The position numbers and the translations under genes were made by a program. The notes under the pieces are model-generated. The model was not told the DNA's origin. It saw only the letters and a program-made list of their open reading frames with translations, and searched no databases. A stretch of DNA of 64,000 bases from Nocardiopsis quinghaiensis (GTDB lineage Bacteria; Actinomycetota; Actinomycetes; Streptosporangiales; Streptosporangiaceae), in NCBI RefSeq assembly GCF_008638365.1, contig NZ_VWVU01000002.1, positions 310,001 to 374,000 on the forward strand, read 5' to 3'. This document shows, one piece after another, positions 42,673 to 52,128 of this stretch; within the stretch, counting starts at the first letter, position 1; every line of letters starts with the position of its first letter.

Positions 42673-44922
42673 TCAGGGGGTGTTCGGCTCGGCGGCCTCC
42701 CGCGGTGCCCGCCGGGCGGAACGCAGCCGGTGTGCCAGGGCCGTGTGCCTGCGCCCGGAGGAGACGTTGCGGACCGCCTGGGCCAGGGCGCGCCGGGAGC
42801 CGACGAGGACGACCAGCTTCTTCGCCCTGGTGACGGCGGTGTACAGCAGGTTGCGCTGGAGCATCATCCAGGCGCTGGTGGTGACGGGGACGACCACGGC
42901 GGGGTACTCGCTGCCCTGGGACCGGTGCACGGTGACGGCGTAGGCGTGGGCGAGTTCGTCGAGCTCGGCGAAGTCGTAGGCGATCTCCTCGTCCTCGTCG
43001 GTGCGCACCAGGACCTCCTGGGCGACGGAGTCGATACCCGTGACCACACCGAGGGTTCCGTTGAACACCCCGTTCTCGCCCTTCTCGTAGTTGTTGCGGA
43101 TCTGGGTGACCTTGTCGCCGACGCGGAAGACACGGCCGCCGAACCGGCGTTCGGGGATGTGCTCACCCGAGGGGGTCACGGCGGCCTGGAGCGCCGTGTT
43201 GAGGTTGGTGGCCCCGGCCGGACCGCCCTTCATGGGGGTCAGGACCTGCACGTCCCGGCGCGGGTCGAGGCCGAACCGGCGCGGGATACGGCGGGCGACC
43301 ACGTCCACGGTCATCTCGGCGGCGTTCTCGGACTCCTCGCAGGGGAAGAGGAAGAAGTCGGTCATGCCCTGGAAGTGCGGCTGTTCACCGCTGTTGATCC
43401 GGTGGGCGTTGGTGACCACGCCGGAGTGCTGGGCCTGGCGGAAGACGTGGGTCAGGCGCACGCTCGGAACGGGCGACTCCTCGTCGAGCAGGTCGCGCAG
43501 CACCTGCCCCGCGCCGACGGAGGGCAACTGGTCCACGTCGCCGACGAACAACAGGTGCGCTCCGGGCGGGACCGCCTTGACCAGCTTGTTGGCCAGGAGC
43601 ACGTCCAGCATGGAGGCCTCGTCCACCACCAGCAGGTCGCAGTCGAGCGGGTTGTCGCGGTCGTAGGTGGCCTCGCCCCCCGGACGGAGTTCGAGGAGCC
43701 GGTGCACCGTGGAGGCCTCGATCCCGGTGATCTCGGTGAGGCGTTTGGCGGCGCGCCCCGTGGGCGCGGCCATGATGACCCTGGCCTGCTTGGCCGCGGC
43801 CAGGGTGACGACGGAGGCGACGGTGAAGGACTTGCCGCACCCCGGTCCACCGGTGAGCACGCACACCTTCTCGGAGAGCGCCAGGCGCACGGCCTCGCGC
43901 TGGGCGTCGGCGAGTTCGACCCGGGTGCGGGAGTGCAGCCAGTCCAGGGCCACGGCCCAGTCCACCCCGGCGAACGCGGGCATGCGGTCCACCGGGTGGG
44001 AGAGCAGGGTGCGGAGCCCTGAGGTGAGGCCGACCTCGGCGCGGTGCATGGGCACCAGGTAGACCGCGCGCACGGGCTCGTCCCCGGGCCCGGGGACGGT
44101 CTCCCGGACCACGCCCTCGGTGGCCACGAGTTCGGCGACGCACTCGATCACCAGTCCGGCCTCCACCTGGAGGATCTTCACGGCGGCGGAGATGAGTTTC
44201 TCCTCGGGCAGGTAGCAGTGCCCGTCCCCGGTGGACTCCGAGAGGGTGAACTGGATCCCGGCCATCACCCGCTGCGGGCTGTCGTGCGGGATACCGACCG
44301 CCTGGGCGATGGTGTCGGCGGTCTTGAAGCCGATCCCCCACACGTCGGTGGCCAACCGGTAGGGCTCCTTCTGCACGATGTCGATGGAGGCGTCGCCGTA
44401 CTTCTTGTAGATGCGCACGGCCAGGGATGTGGTGACCTCGACCCCCTGGAGGAAGACCATCACCTCCTTGATCGCCTTCTGCTCCTCCCAGGCGTCCGCG
44501 ATGAGCTTGGTGCGCTTGGGTCCGAGGCCCGGGACCTCGATGAGCCGTTCGGGGTGCTCCTCGATGACGTCCAGGGCGTCGGTGCCGAAGTGGTCGACGA
44601 TCCGCTCGGCCATCCTCGGGCCGATGCCCTTGATCAGCCCGGAGCCGAGGTAGCGGCGGATGCCCTGGACGGTGGCGGGCAGGACGGTCGTGTAGTCGTC
44701 CACGTGGAACTGGCGGCCGTACTGGGGGTGGGAGCCCCAGCGGCCGCGCATGCGCAGCGCCTCACCGGGCTGGACGCCCATGAGGGAGCCGACCACGGTG
44801 AGCAGGTCGCTGCCACGGCCGGTGTCGACGCGGGCGACGGTGTACCCGGTCTCCTCGTTGGCGTAGGTGAGCCGCTCCAGGACGCCCTGGACAACGGCTG
44901 GTTGGGCGGTCTTGTCGGACAC
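42673..44922 (-). CDS. recD2: RecD2-like ATP-dependent DNA helicase
   Basis: 749 residues from GTG 44922. An N-terminal OB-like and helix-hairpin-helix region (GSGLIKGIGPRMAERIVDHFG and VPGLGPKRTKLI) distinguishes RecD2 from RecBCD-type RecD. The SF1B motor has Walker A GGPGCGKSFT (about 358), DEAS Walker B LLVVDEASMLD, GDVDQLPSVGAG and the C-terminal VHRSQGSEYPAVVVP and YTAVTRAKKLVVL. RecD2 is a 5'-3' helicase found in bacteria without RecBCD partners, consistent with AdnAB in this genome. The next gene, yjbR-like, starts in the same operon upstream. Confidence 0.93.
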   Translation of the reverse strand: MSDKTAQPAVVQGVLERLTYANEETGYTVARVDTGRGSDLLTVVGSLMGVQPGEALRMRGRWGSHPQYGRQFHVDDYTTVLPATVQGIRRYLGSGLIKGIGPRMAERIVDHFGTDALDVIEEHPERLIEVPGLGPKRTKLIADAWEEQKAIKEVMVFLQGVEVTTSLAVRIYKKYGDASIDIVQKEPYRLATDVWGIGFKTADTIAQAVGIPHDSPQRVMAGIQFTLSESTGDGHCYLPEEKLISAAVKILQVEAGLVIECVAELVATEGVVRETVPGPGDEPVRAVYLVPMHRAEVGLTSGLRTLLSHPVDRMPAFAGVDWAVALDWLHSRTRVELADAQREAVRLALSEKVCVLTGGPGCGKSFTVASVVTLAAAKQARVIMAAPTGRAAKRLTEITGIEASTVHRLLELRPGGEATYDRDNPLDCDLLVVDEASMLDVLLANKLVKAVPPGAHLLFVGDVDQLPSVGAGQVLRDLLDEESPVPSVRLTHVFRQAQHSGVVTNAHRINSGEQPHFQGMTDFFLFPCEESENAAEMTVDVVARRIPRRFGLDPRRDVQVLTPMKGGPAGATNLNTALQAAVTPSGEHIPERRFGGRVFRVGDKVTQIRNNYEKGENGVFNGTLGVVTGIDSVAQEVLVRTDEDEEIAYDFAELDELAHAYAVTVHRSQGSEYPAVVVPVTTSAWMMLQRNLLYTAVTRAKKLVVLVGSRRALAQAVRNVSSGRRHTALAHRLRSARRAPREAAEPNTP

Positions 44923-44940
44923 GTGGTCGTCCTCTCCGGG

Positions 44941-45366
44941 TCACGTACGCTCCGGCGGCTCCGCGGGCACACCGCCGATCGGCGGCGCGTCCTCGCCCAG
45001 GACCGCGAGCACGCGGTCGCGGTCGGCCCGGCGCAGGCTCCGGGCCACCAGGACGTAGGAGTGTCCGAGCATCTCCACGATCTCGTCCTCGGGCACCGTG
45101 CCGTCCAGGAGCACGGAGTTCCAGTGCTTCTTGTTCATGTGGTATCCGGGCGTGACGGCGGGGAACTGGTCCCGCAGCTCCAGGGCCAGTTCGGGGTCGC
45201 ACTTGAGGTTGGCCGTGGCCGGCCCGCTCCCGTCGCCTCCCCCCGTGAGCAGGGCGAACATCTTCTGTCCGGCCACCTTGTATACCAGGGCGCCCGGGCC
45301 GAAGGGCTCGCTCTCGTCGGCCTCGGGGAACCACAGGGCGGCGTCGATGAACTGTCCCGGGGTCAT
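44941..45366 (-). CDS. MmcQ/YjbR family protein
   Basis: 141 residues. Family hallmarks: FGPGALVYKVAGQKMFALL, NLKCDPELALELRDQFPAV and GYHMNKKHWNSVLLDG with the helix-turn-helix-like double-wing fold of YjbR (CyaY-like fold). DNA binding is proposed for the family but not proven. Eighteen bases separate its stop from the recD2 start on the same strand, so they are probably co-transcribed. Confidence 0.9.
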   Translation of the reverse strand: MTPGQFIDAALWFPEADESEPFGPGALVYKVAGQKMFALLTGGGDGSGPATANLKCDPELALELRDQFPAVTPGYHMNKKHWNSVLLDGTVPEDEIVEMLGHSYVLVARSLRRADRDRVLAVLGEDAPPIGGVPAEPPERT

Positions 45367-45474
45367 GGCGGTGCTCCCTTCCTCCGCCTCCGACAGTGCC
45401 AGAGACCGCCGACGTTCGGGATTCCCCGCCTCACCCTGTGGACGGCCCCGCGGGCGGGCGGCGCGACGGGGCGC

Positions 45475-46563
45475 TCAGTCCGGGTCGTCCGCCAGCGCGG
45501 CGACCCGCAGGGCGAGTCCCTGTGCGCTCACGAGGGAGTCGAGCACCGCTCCGCTCTGCTCGTGCACGGTACCGGCCTCGGCGGTCTCCACGGCGATCGC
45601 GTCGAGCTCCCGGGCCGACACGCGGTCCTGTTCTTCCAGTTCGGCGGTGCGCACGCGGTCCGCGTAGTCCTCCGACACCCCGGTCCGCGCCGTCACCTCG
45701 GCCGTCTCGGCGGCCAGGACGGCGCAGGCCCGGGCGGCGGCCTCCCGGCTGCGTTCCCCGGGCGTGGGCGTCCGGTCGATCCGCTCCCTGACCCGGGTCT
45801 GGTGGAGCAGGCTCCGGGCGGCCGCCCACTCCACGTCGGCCAGCACCACACGGTTGCGCACGGTGTCCAACAGGAGTCCCCGTCCGTGGAGCGGGGAGGC
45901 CAGGACCGCGTCGACGGCCCTCTGCGCACGCTCCGGCAGGGCGCGGGAGCCGTCGTCGAGCGTGCCGGGGGACACGAACTCCCCCTCGGCGGACTCGACG
46001 ATCCGCACGGGGTCGCGTTCGCCGTCCCGGCGCCGGCGGAACACGTGGGCCAGGGACGCGCCTCCCACGGCGAGGGCGGTGGCCGCCATGAGGGCGAGGT
46101 CGGCACCGAACGGGAGGTCGAGGATCAGCCAGGTCATGACCAGGGCCCAGGAGACCCCGTAGGAGACCCGCAGGAGTGCCTTTCCCCAGCCGTCCGAGTG
46201 GCCGGTGTCGCGCGGGGTCCTCCGGGCACGGGCCTCGTCCAGGGCGATGCGCAGCGTTCGTCCGCGTTCCGGCGGAAGGGAGGGGTCGAGCGTGGCCCTG
46301 TCCTCCTGGCCGGGTTCTCCGACCAGGCCGATCAGGCGCACCAGCCTGGACCGCGTCTGGACCCCGCGCCCACTGAGGACGAGCACACCGCGGGCGTCGC
46401 GCGTGGCGAGGCCCTCGGCGACGAGTGCGGTGCTGTCCTCGTCCCGCCGGACGTCGGGGCACCACACGCCCTGCCGTGCGGGGAGGGGCTCGGCTCGTCG
46501 CAGGGCCCGAACCATGTCGGGGGTGAGGCGGACCGGGTATCCGCCGGGGAGGGTGAACTCCAT
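45475..46563 (-). CDS. Hypothetical protein with central membrane helices
   Basis: 362 residues from ATG 46563 (GGAAGGA upstream). The N-terminal third looks like a winged-helix or reader-type segment (TPDMVRALRRAEPLPARQG, then ALVAEGLATRDARGVLVLSG). Two adjacent hydrophobic helices lie near residues 140-180. The C-terminal 180 residues are hydrophilic and helical, rich in A, R and E. No family recognised. Divergent from the protein kinase gene with 170 bp between starts, which may link the two functionally. Confidence 0.7.
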   Translation of the reverse strand: MEFTLPGGYPVRLTPDMVRALRRAEPLPARQGVWCPDVRRDEDSTALVAEGLATRDARGVLVLSGRGVQTRSRLVRLIGLVGEPGQEDRATLDPSLPPERGRTLRIALDEARARRTPRDTGHSDGWGKALLRVSYGVSWALVMTWLILDLPFGADLALMAATALAVGGASLAHVFRRRRDGERDPVRIVESAEGEFVSPGTLDDGSRALPERAQRAVDAVLASPLHGRGLLLDTVRNRVVLADVEWAAARSLLHQTRVRERIDRTPTPGERSREAAARACAVLAAETAEVTARTGVSEDYADRVRTAELEEQDRVSARELDAIAVETAEAGTVHEQSGAVLDSLVSAQGLALRVAALADDPD

Positions 46564-46733
46564 CGTGTTCCTTCCGTGCGCGCGGCCGAGCTTGCACTTC
46601 AAGACGTCTTCATATCGGAATCTCCCGCTGCGTAGGGGTTCGCGACCGTGTGCGCCCTCCGGCCGACGCGCCGGAGGCGGATAGGATCCGGCGCAGCAGC
46701 GTCCCCTGTGTCACCAGCGAAGCGGGAGTCCCC

Positions 46734-47828
46734 ATGAAGGCGCGAGGCGTGCGCAGACTCGACCCCCTGGAACCGGGCGACCCCCGCGAGGTCGGCGGAC
46801 ACCGGGTGCGGGGACGGATCGGCTCCGGCGGTATGGGCACGGTCTACGCCGCCGACTCCCCCGGCGTGCACGGCTACCTGGCGGTCAAGGTCGTCCACGC
46901 CGAGCAGGCCGCCGACCGGCGCTTCCGGGAGCGTTTCGCGCACGAGGCCCGCCTGCTGTCCCGGGTGAACAGCCCTTCCGTGGCGCGGTTCGTGCGCGCC
47001 GACGTGGAGGCCGACCCGCCGTGGATGATCACCGAGTACGTGCCGGGTCCCACCCTGCGCCACCACGTGGAGCGGCACGGCCGCCTGCGCGGGGGGATGC
47101 TGCTGGGACTGGCCGTGGGCGTCGCGGAGGCGCTGCGGGCCATCCACGCCGCCGGAGTGGTCCACCGGGACCTCAAACCCGGCAACGTGGTGCTCTCCGG
47201 GAGGGGCCCCAAGCTGCTGGACTTCGGGATCGCGCACCCGGTGGAGGATCCCGACCCCACCAAGTGGATCCGGCTGCGCAGGATGCGCCGGGCCTACCGG
47301 GACCTCAGGCTGCCGTCACCGGAGTCGCTGCCCGACGAGCGGGTCGCCGAGCAGGTCGACAAGCTGGGCACACCGGGGTGGATCAGCCCCGAGCAGTACC
47401 GGCGCGAGCCCACGACGCAGAGGGCCGACGTGTTCCTGTGGGGGGCCACGGTGGCCTTCGCCGCCGCCGCGCACGACCCGTTCGGGCGGGCCGGGGTCAA
47501 GGAGATGGCCCGGCGCGTGATGTTCGAGGAGCCGGACCTGGAGTACCTGCCGCCCGGCCTGGAACGTCTGGTGCTGGCCGCGATGGCCAAGGAGCCCGGT
47601 GAGCGGCCCGAGGCCACGGAACTGCTGCGCGCCGCCCTGGCCCTGGAGAACCCGGAGGGCGGGGTGCGCGCGCCGGAAGGCGCCGGGGAGTCCGCGGCGG
47701 AACCGGACGCGGCGGCCGTGCGACGGCTGCTGGAGCGCCGGTGGACGGAGGTGGCGGTGCGCCCGCCGCAGCCCCCGCGCGGGGGGCTCGGGCTGTTCGG
47801 CCGCGGGTCCGGCCCCGGTCGGGGCTGA
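46734..47828 (+). CDS. Serine/threonine protein kinase, soluble (PknB-like)
   Basis: 364 residues from ATG 46734 (GGGAG five bases upstream). Kinase motifs: glycine loop GSGGMGTVYA, VAIK-equivalent LAVKVV, catalytic VVHRDLKPGNVV and DFGIA. Between DFG and the GTPGWISPEQ segment lie about 46 residues, roughly 25 more than in PknB, rich in Arg and Pro. No transmembrane helix or extracellular sensor follows; the C-terminus is about 80 residues of low complexity ending in GLGLFGRGSGPGRG. Its substrates may be encoded nearby (membrane proteins on both sides), which is a guess from location. Confidence 0.9.
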   Translation: MKARGVRRLDPLEPGDPREVGGHRVRGRIGSGGMGTVYAADSPGVHGYLAVKVVHAEQAADRRFRERFAHEARLLSRVNSPSVARFVRADVEADPPWMITEYVPGPTLRHHVERHGRLRGGMLLGLAVGVAEALRAIHAAGVVHRDLKPGNVVLSGRGPKLLDFGIAHPVEDPDPTKWIRLRRMRRAYRDLRLPSPESLPDERVAEQVDKLGTPGWISPEQYRREPTTQRADVFLWGATVAFAAAAHDPFGRAGVKEMARRVMFEEPDLEYLPPGLERLVLAAMAKEPGERPEATELLRAALALENPEGGVRAPEGAGESAAEPDAAAVRRLLERRWTEVAVRPPQPPRGGLGLFGRGSGPGRG

Positions 47829-47841
47829 GGACGGCCGCCGG

Positions 47842-48402
47842 TCAGAGCAGCCCGTAGTGGGCGCGGGCCCCCCGGGAGAACATGTGGGCCACCATCGTGG
47901 CGGCGAAGCCCAGCGGGACGATCGCGAAGAAGTCCCCGGCGAACAGGTTCCACAGCAGGAGCGCGCCCGCGGCGGCCTGGAAGAGCACGACGCCCCAGAA
48001 CACGCCGACCGTGCGGCGGCTGATCCTGGCGGCCAGGAGCGTGGACAGCAGCCCGTACACGCCGGTGATCGCCGCCATGGCGACCATCATGGCGCGCACC
48101 GCGTCGACGTCGGCGAAGAACTCGGCGTTCTCCTCGCCGGCGGCGTCGGCCTGCTGCCGCATGGCCTCGGCCATGGTCTCGGAGGGCACGCTCAGCCCCA
48201 TGAGGAAGAGGGCGGACATCGCGAGCCCGCAGGCGCCGCCCACGAACATCAGGACGCGGACGAGCGCCACCTTCCTGGGCAGGGGCGCGTCGGGGCGGAG
48301 CGCGTCGAGGTGGGCACCGAAGTCGGGCATCCCCCGCGGCGGTACGCCGCCTCCGTCCCGCGCCCCGTCGGGGTCGTACGGGTCCTGGCCAGAGGGAAAC
48401 AC
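47842..48402 (-). CDS. Four-helix membrane protein, hypothetical
   Basis: 186 residues from GTG 48402, chosen because GGAGG lies six bases upstream; open frame beyond it lacks a ribosome-binding site. A hydrophilic N-terminus (about 50 residues, G/D/P-rich) is followed by four membrane helices: VLMFVGGACGLAMSALFLMG, AMMVAMAAITGVYGLLSTLL, VFWGVVLFQAAAGALLLWNL and FFAIVPLGFAATMVAHMF. The pattern is typical of small actinobacterial membrane proteins of unknown function. Its stop codon is 13 bases from that of the convergent kinase gene. Confidence 0.75.
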   Translation of the reverse strand: MFPSGQDPYDPDGARDGGGVPPRGMPDFGAHLDALRPDAPLPRKVALVRVLMFVGGACGLAMSALFLMGLSVPSETMAEAMRQQADAAGEENAEFFADVDAVRAMMVAMAAITGVYGLLSTLLAARISRRTVGVFWGVVLFQAAAGALLLWNLFAGDFFAIVPLGFAATMVAHMFSRGARAHYGLL

Positions 48403-48741
48403 AGACGTCCTCCGAGGGATATCGAGCCGACTCGTCCCCCCATGGTAGAGGCCGGGGAGCGGGAGGCGCGGAACCGGACGGGTGTTCCTCCCGTTCCGGC
48501 GGGGAGACGGACCACGCGGGCGGCGCACCCAGTGCGACCGAGGGGGCCGCCGGGTCACTCAGCGCGATACGGACGTGCCGAAAACCTGTATTGGTACCGC
48601 AGATTCTGCAAATCGTAATCCCGCGACACGTGAACCGTCATCCGTCCGCCTCTAGGGTGAACCACTCTGATCCCCGTCCGCCCCGGCGGAAATCCCGTTC
48701 GTCCCCCGACGACGTTCATCCTCCGAAGGAGCCCCGGAAAG

Positions 48742-50877
48742 ATGTCCAGACTCGTGCGCGCCTCGGCCGCACTGGTGCTGACGAGTGCCCTGGCGGCCCC
48801 GTTCGCGCCCACAGCGAGTGCGTCCGTTCCCGCGAACCCCGAGGACGGCGCCGACTTCACCCTGACGATCCTGCACGCCAACGACCCCGAGTCCCAGCTG
48901 CTGCCCGCCCCCGAGCAGCAGGGCTTCGGCGGCGCCGACCGCTTCACCACGCTGCTCGACCGGTTGCGCGACTCCGAGGGCAGCGGTGCCGGCGCGGAGG
49001 GCGACGAGGCCGACGAGCGCGGTGTCGTGACCGTCAACTCCGGTGACATGTACCTTCCGGGTCCGGAGTTCGCCGCCTCCCGCGAGGACGGCGCGCCCTT
49101 CTACGACGCCATCGCCGCCAACCACGCGGACTACGACGCGATCTCCATGGGCAACCACGAGTTCGACTTCGGTCCGGACGTGTACGCGGACTTCCTCGGA
49201 CAGCTGGAGGGGGACACCACGGTGGTCGCCGCCAACGTGGACGTGTCCGCCGAGCCCGGCCTGGCCCAGCTGGCGGAGGAGGGCCGGATCGCGCCCAGCA
49301 CCGTGGTGGAGGCCTCCGGGCACGAGGTCGGCGTCGTCGGCGCGCTGTACCCGCCGCTGGCCACCATCACCAGCCCGCGCGACGTGGTGGTGAGCGACGT
49401 CGTCGAGCCGGTCCAGACCGAGGTCGACCGGCTGACCGACGAGGGCGTGGACAAGATCATCCTGCTCTCGCACCTGCAGAACATCGCCTACGAGGAGAGC
49501 GTCGCCCAGGAACTGACCGGCGTGGACGCCATCGTCGCGGGTGGCGGCCACGAGGTGATGGCCGACCCGGACGACGCCCTGGTGCCCGGCGACGAGGTCA
49601 CCGCGCACCCGGAGACCGGCGAGCCGCTGGCCTACCCGCTGATGGCCACCAACCCCGAGGGCGTCGAGGTGCCGATCGTCACCGCCGGGTCGAACTACAA
49701 GTACGTGGGCCGCCTGGTCCTGAACTTCGACGGCGACGCGGTGTCGGTCTCCGACCGCTCCGGCCCGGTCCGGGTCTCCGGCACCGGGGAGGACGCGGTC
49801 GACCCCCACCCCGAGGTGGCGGCGCGGGTGACCGGACCGGTCTCCGAGTACGTGACCGGGCTGGCCGAGACCGAGGTGGCCCGGAGCGAGGTCGACCTCA
49901 ACGGCGTCCGGGACCCCGGCGTCCGCACCCAGGAGACCAACCTGGGCAACCTGGTGGCGGACGCGCTGCTGGACACCGGCGTCCGCAACGCCGACGAGTA
50001 CGGGGTCCCCGCGCCGCGGATCGGCATCCAGAACGGCGGCGGCATCCGCAACTCCTCGGTGATCCCGGCGGGGCCGCTGACCTCGCTGGACACCTACTCG
50101 ATCGCCCCGTTCGCCAACCAGGTGGCGGTGGTCCCGAGCCTCCCCCGCTCACAGGTCAAGGAACTGCTGGAGCAGGGCGTGGCCGCCGCTCCCGCGGCCA
50201 GCGGCGCGTTCATGCAGGTAGCGGGGGTCAACTTCGCCTACGACCCGGAGCGCACCGCGCAGGTGGTCGACGAGGGCGGTCAGGTCCTCACCCCCGGCGA
50301 GCGGGTCCGCAACGTGGTCCTGCACGACGGCACGGTGCTCGTCGAGGACGGCGACGTCGTGGACGGCGACCCGGTCACGGTCGTGACCAACGACTTCTCC
50401 GCACGGGGCGGCGACATGTACCCGTTCCGCGGCGCGGACTTCACCGTGGTGGGCACGACCTACCAGGGCGCCCTGGAGAACCTGCTCACCCGGACTCTGG
50501 AGGGGCAGGTCACCGAGGCCGCCTACCCCGAGGGCGGTTCCGGCCGCATCGTGGTGGGTGAGCGGGCCACCGTGCCGGACGGCGACGGCGGCGGGAGTCC
50601 CACCGACCCGCCGAGCGGTGACCCCACGGATCCGGCCGACCCGGCCGACCCGACGGACGGCCCCACGGGCCCGCCGAGCACGGGCCCGACCGATCCGGGA
50701 GACGGGTCCGGCAAGCCCGGCGGGGACGCCGACGGCCCCCTGCCGACGACCGGTGGCGCGCTGTTCGGACTGATCGCCGCCGCCGTGGTGGCCGCCGGCG
50801 CGGGCGGTACCGCGCTCTACCTGGGCCGCAGGCGCGGGAGCCCCGCCGACGGGGAGCCCGCGGAACCGGACTCCTAG
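48742..50877 (+). CDS. Secreted, sortase-anchored 5'-nucleotidase / metallophosphatase
   Basis: 711 residues. Signal peptide: RLVRASAALVLTSALAAPFA with likely cleavage after ASA. The metallophosphatase domain has GDMY, GNHEFDFG, LLSHL and GGHEV; the first motif, HAND-PESQ, lacks the His of the usual DxH. The 5'-nucleotidase C-terminal domain follows (GNLVADALLD, NGGGIRNS, and the substrate-stacking region DFSARGGDMYPF). A P/T/D-rich linker near 610-660 leads to LPTTGG, a hydrophobic helix and RRR, then an acidic tail (GSPADGEPAEPDS). It would hydrolyse extracellular nucleotides to scavenge phosphate or nucleosides, anchored by sortase. Confidence 0.9.
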   Translation: MSRLVRASAALVLTSALAAPFAPTASASVPANPEDGADFTLTILHANDPESQLLPAPEQQGFGGADRFTTLLDRLRDSEGSGAGAEGDEADERGVVTVNSGDMYLPGPEFAASREDGAPFYDAIAANHADYDAISMGNHEFDFGPDVYADFLGQLEGDTTVVAANVDVSAEPGLAQLAEEGRIAPSTVVEASGHEVGVVGALYPPLATITSPRDVVVSDVVEPVQTEVDRLTDEGVDKIILLSHLQNIAYEESVAQELTGVDAIVAGGGHEVMADPDDALVPGDEVTAHPETGEPLAYPLMATNPEGVEVPIVTAGSNYKYVGRLVLNFDGDAVSVSDRSGPVRVSGTGEDAVDPHPEVAARVTGPVSEYVTGLAETEVARSEVDLNGVRDPGVRTQETNLGNLVADALLDTGVRNADEYGVPAPRIGIQNGGGIRNSSVIPAGPLTSLDTYSIAPFANQVAVVPSLPRSQVKELLEQGVAAAPAASGAFMQVAGVNFAYDPERTAQVVDEGGQVLTPGERVRNVVLHDGTVLVEDGDVVDGDPVTVVTNDFSARGGDMYPFRGADFTVVGTTYQGALENLLTRTLEGQVTEAAYPEGGSGRIVVGERATVPDGDGGGSPTDPPSGDPTDPADPADPTDGPTGPPSTGPTDPGDGSGKPGGDADGPLPTTGGALFGLIAAAVVAAGAGGTALYLGRRRGSPADGEPAEPDS

Positions 50878-50919
50878 GCCGACGGCCCGGGTCCGCGCCG
50901 GACCCACACGGCTGACGGG

Positions 50920-50960
50920 ACGGGCCCGTCCCGGGTGTCGCACACCCGGGGCGGGCCCGT
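50920..50960 (+). terminator. Terminator downstream of the 5'-nucleotidase gene
   Basis: A 19-bp stem with one G-T pair (50920-50938 with 50942-50960), three-base loop, followed by TTGCC. Confidence 0.8.
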
Positions 50961-51008
50961 TGCCGTGTCCGGCGGCCACCGGTGGAAGGGGACGGTCCCG
51001 GCCTCCGG

Positions 51009-51761
51009 TCAGAGGCAGCCCGCGATCTCCCGCGCGGCCTCGGCCATGTCGTCGCGCTCGCCTTGGTCCAGACCGTTGTGCTCGAACCACACCAGCACGA
51101 AGTGGCAGGCGTCCTGGACGTCCTCCGCAGTGTTGTCCTCGCTCTCCAGCATGGCCATCGCGGTGAGCATGGCGATTCCGTCGTTCTCGAAGGCGGCCAC
51201 CCGCACCAGGTTGGTGTCCATCGAGGAGGTGCACTGGAAGACGTTGTGCTCCTCCCCGTCGGTCGAGGCGCAGACCTCCTCGGTGATGTCCTGGCGCGAG
51301 TCGATGCCGAAGTCGCCACGCAACCCGGTGACCAGCTCCTCGGATGACATGAGTTCCCCCGCGGTCGGATCCTCCGTCGGCTCCCGTGCGGGCTCGTCGG
51401 TCGGCGCGGCGGGTTCCTCGGTGGGGGCCGGGGGCGCGGTCGGCGACGCCGGCTCCGACGGCGCCTCGCTGGGCTCCTCCGACGGCTCGGGACCGCCGGC
51501 CGCCGCGACACGGTCGGTCAGCATCCCGCCGAGGGCGATCCCGCCGCCGAGGAAGGAGGCTCCCCCCAGTACCGCGATCACGGCGAGGACGGCCACCAGA
51601 CCGGCGCCGTAGCGGCCCGGCCGGGCCGGCCGCCGGCCGAGGGGCCCGTGTGGAGTCGGCGGACCCGGGAGAGGCGGACCCTGCGGAGGCGGGCCCGGGG
51701 GAGGCTGTCTGGGCCACGGGCCGGGTCCGCCGCCGTGCCCGGGCGTCTCAGGTGGGTTCAC
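51009..51761 (-). CDS. Membrane-anchored extracytoplasmic protein, hypothetical
   Basis: 250 residues from GTG 51761 (GAGGAG seven bases upstream). A Pro/Gly-rich cytosolic N-terminus (about 45 residues) is followed by a single membrane helix (GAGLVAVLAVIAVLGGASFL), a Pro/Glu/Ser-rich linker, and a compact domain of about 110 residues containing four Cys (EEVCAS, FQCTS, QDACHF and the C-terminal AGCL) able to form two disulfides. The architecture resembles many DUF4333/DUF4190-linked actinobacterial surface proteins, but I do not recognise the domain itself. Confidence 0.7.
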   Translation of the reverse strand: MNPPETPGHGGGPGPWPRQPPPGPPPQGPPLPGPPTPHGPLGRRPARPGRYGAGLVAVLAVIAVLGGASFLGGGIALGGMLTDRVAAAGGPEPSEEPSEAPSEPASPTAPPAPTEEPAAPTDEPAREPTEDPTAGELMSSEELVTGLRGDFGIDSRQDITEEVCASTDGEEHNVFQCTSSMDTNLVRVAAFENDGIAMLTAMAMLESEDNTAEDVQDACHFVLVWFEHNGLDQGERDDMAEAAREIAGCL

Positions 51762-52098
51762 GTGCGGTCTCCTCGCTGTCTGGGCTGCCGGGCCAGGCGG
51801 CGCGCGTCGGCGGAGGCCGGTCGGTGGGCGACGGGCGCTCCATCGCGTTTCGGCGTCCGTCCATGCCGCTTTATTACCCGTTTGCTACGGATCCTGTCAC
51901 TTTCCCAGCGCGGCGCTCATACGGGGGGAGACCTAGGCTCGCTCAGCGCGGCATTCGGAGCACGCGCACCACGGGCACCCCAGTTTCACCATGTAAGTAC
52001 AAAGAAAGCACTCAAGATGGCTAATTGGACGATTTGCCCGATATGTGATTAGCGTATTTTCGGCCAACCTTGGCACATCCGGCGCGCATAATAGGGAA
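51762..52098. other. Divergent intergenic region with AT-rich promoter DNA
   Basis: About 337 bp separate the divergent membrane-anchored protein and the two-component system. The part 51990-52095 is AT-rich for this genome. CATAAT (52087-52092) is a good -10 for the response regulator gene; no matching -35 was found. No ORF with coding character is present. Confidence 0.45.
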
Positions 52099-52128
52099 AT
52101 GCACGACCCCGGACCTACGATCGGCACC

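Noticed and set aside
48629-48663. Possible PHO box (GTGAACC and GGTGAACC) before the 5'-nucleotidase gene
   Set aside because: The two units are 27 bp apart, not the 11-bp period of PhoP direct repeats, and one has a mismatch.
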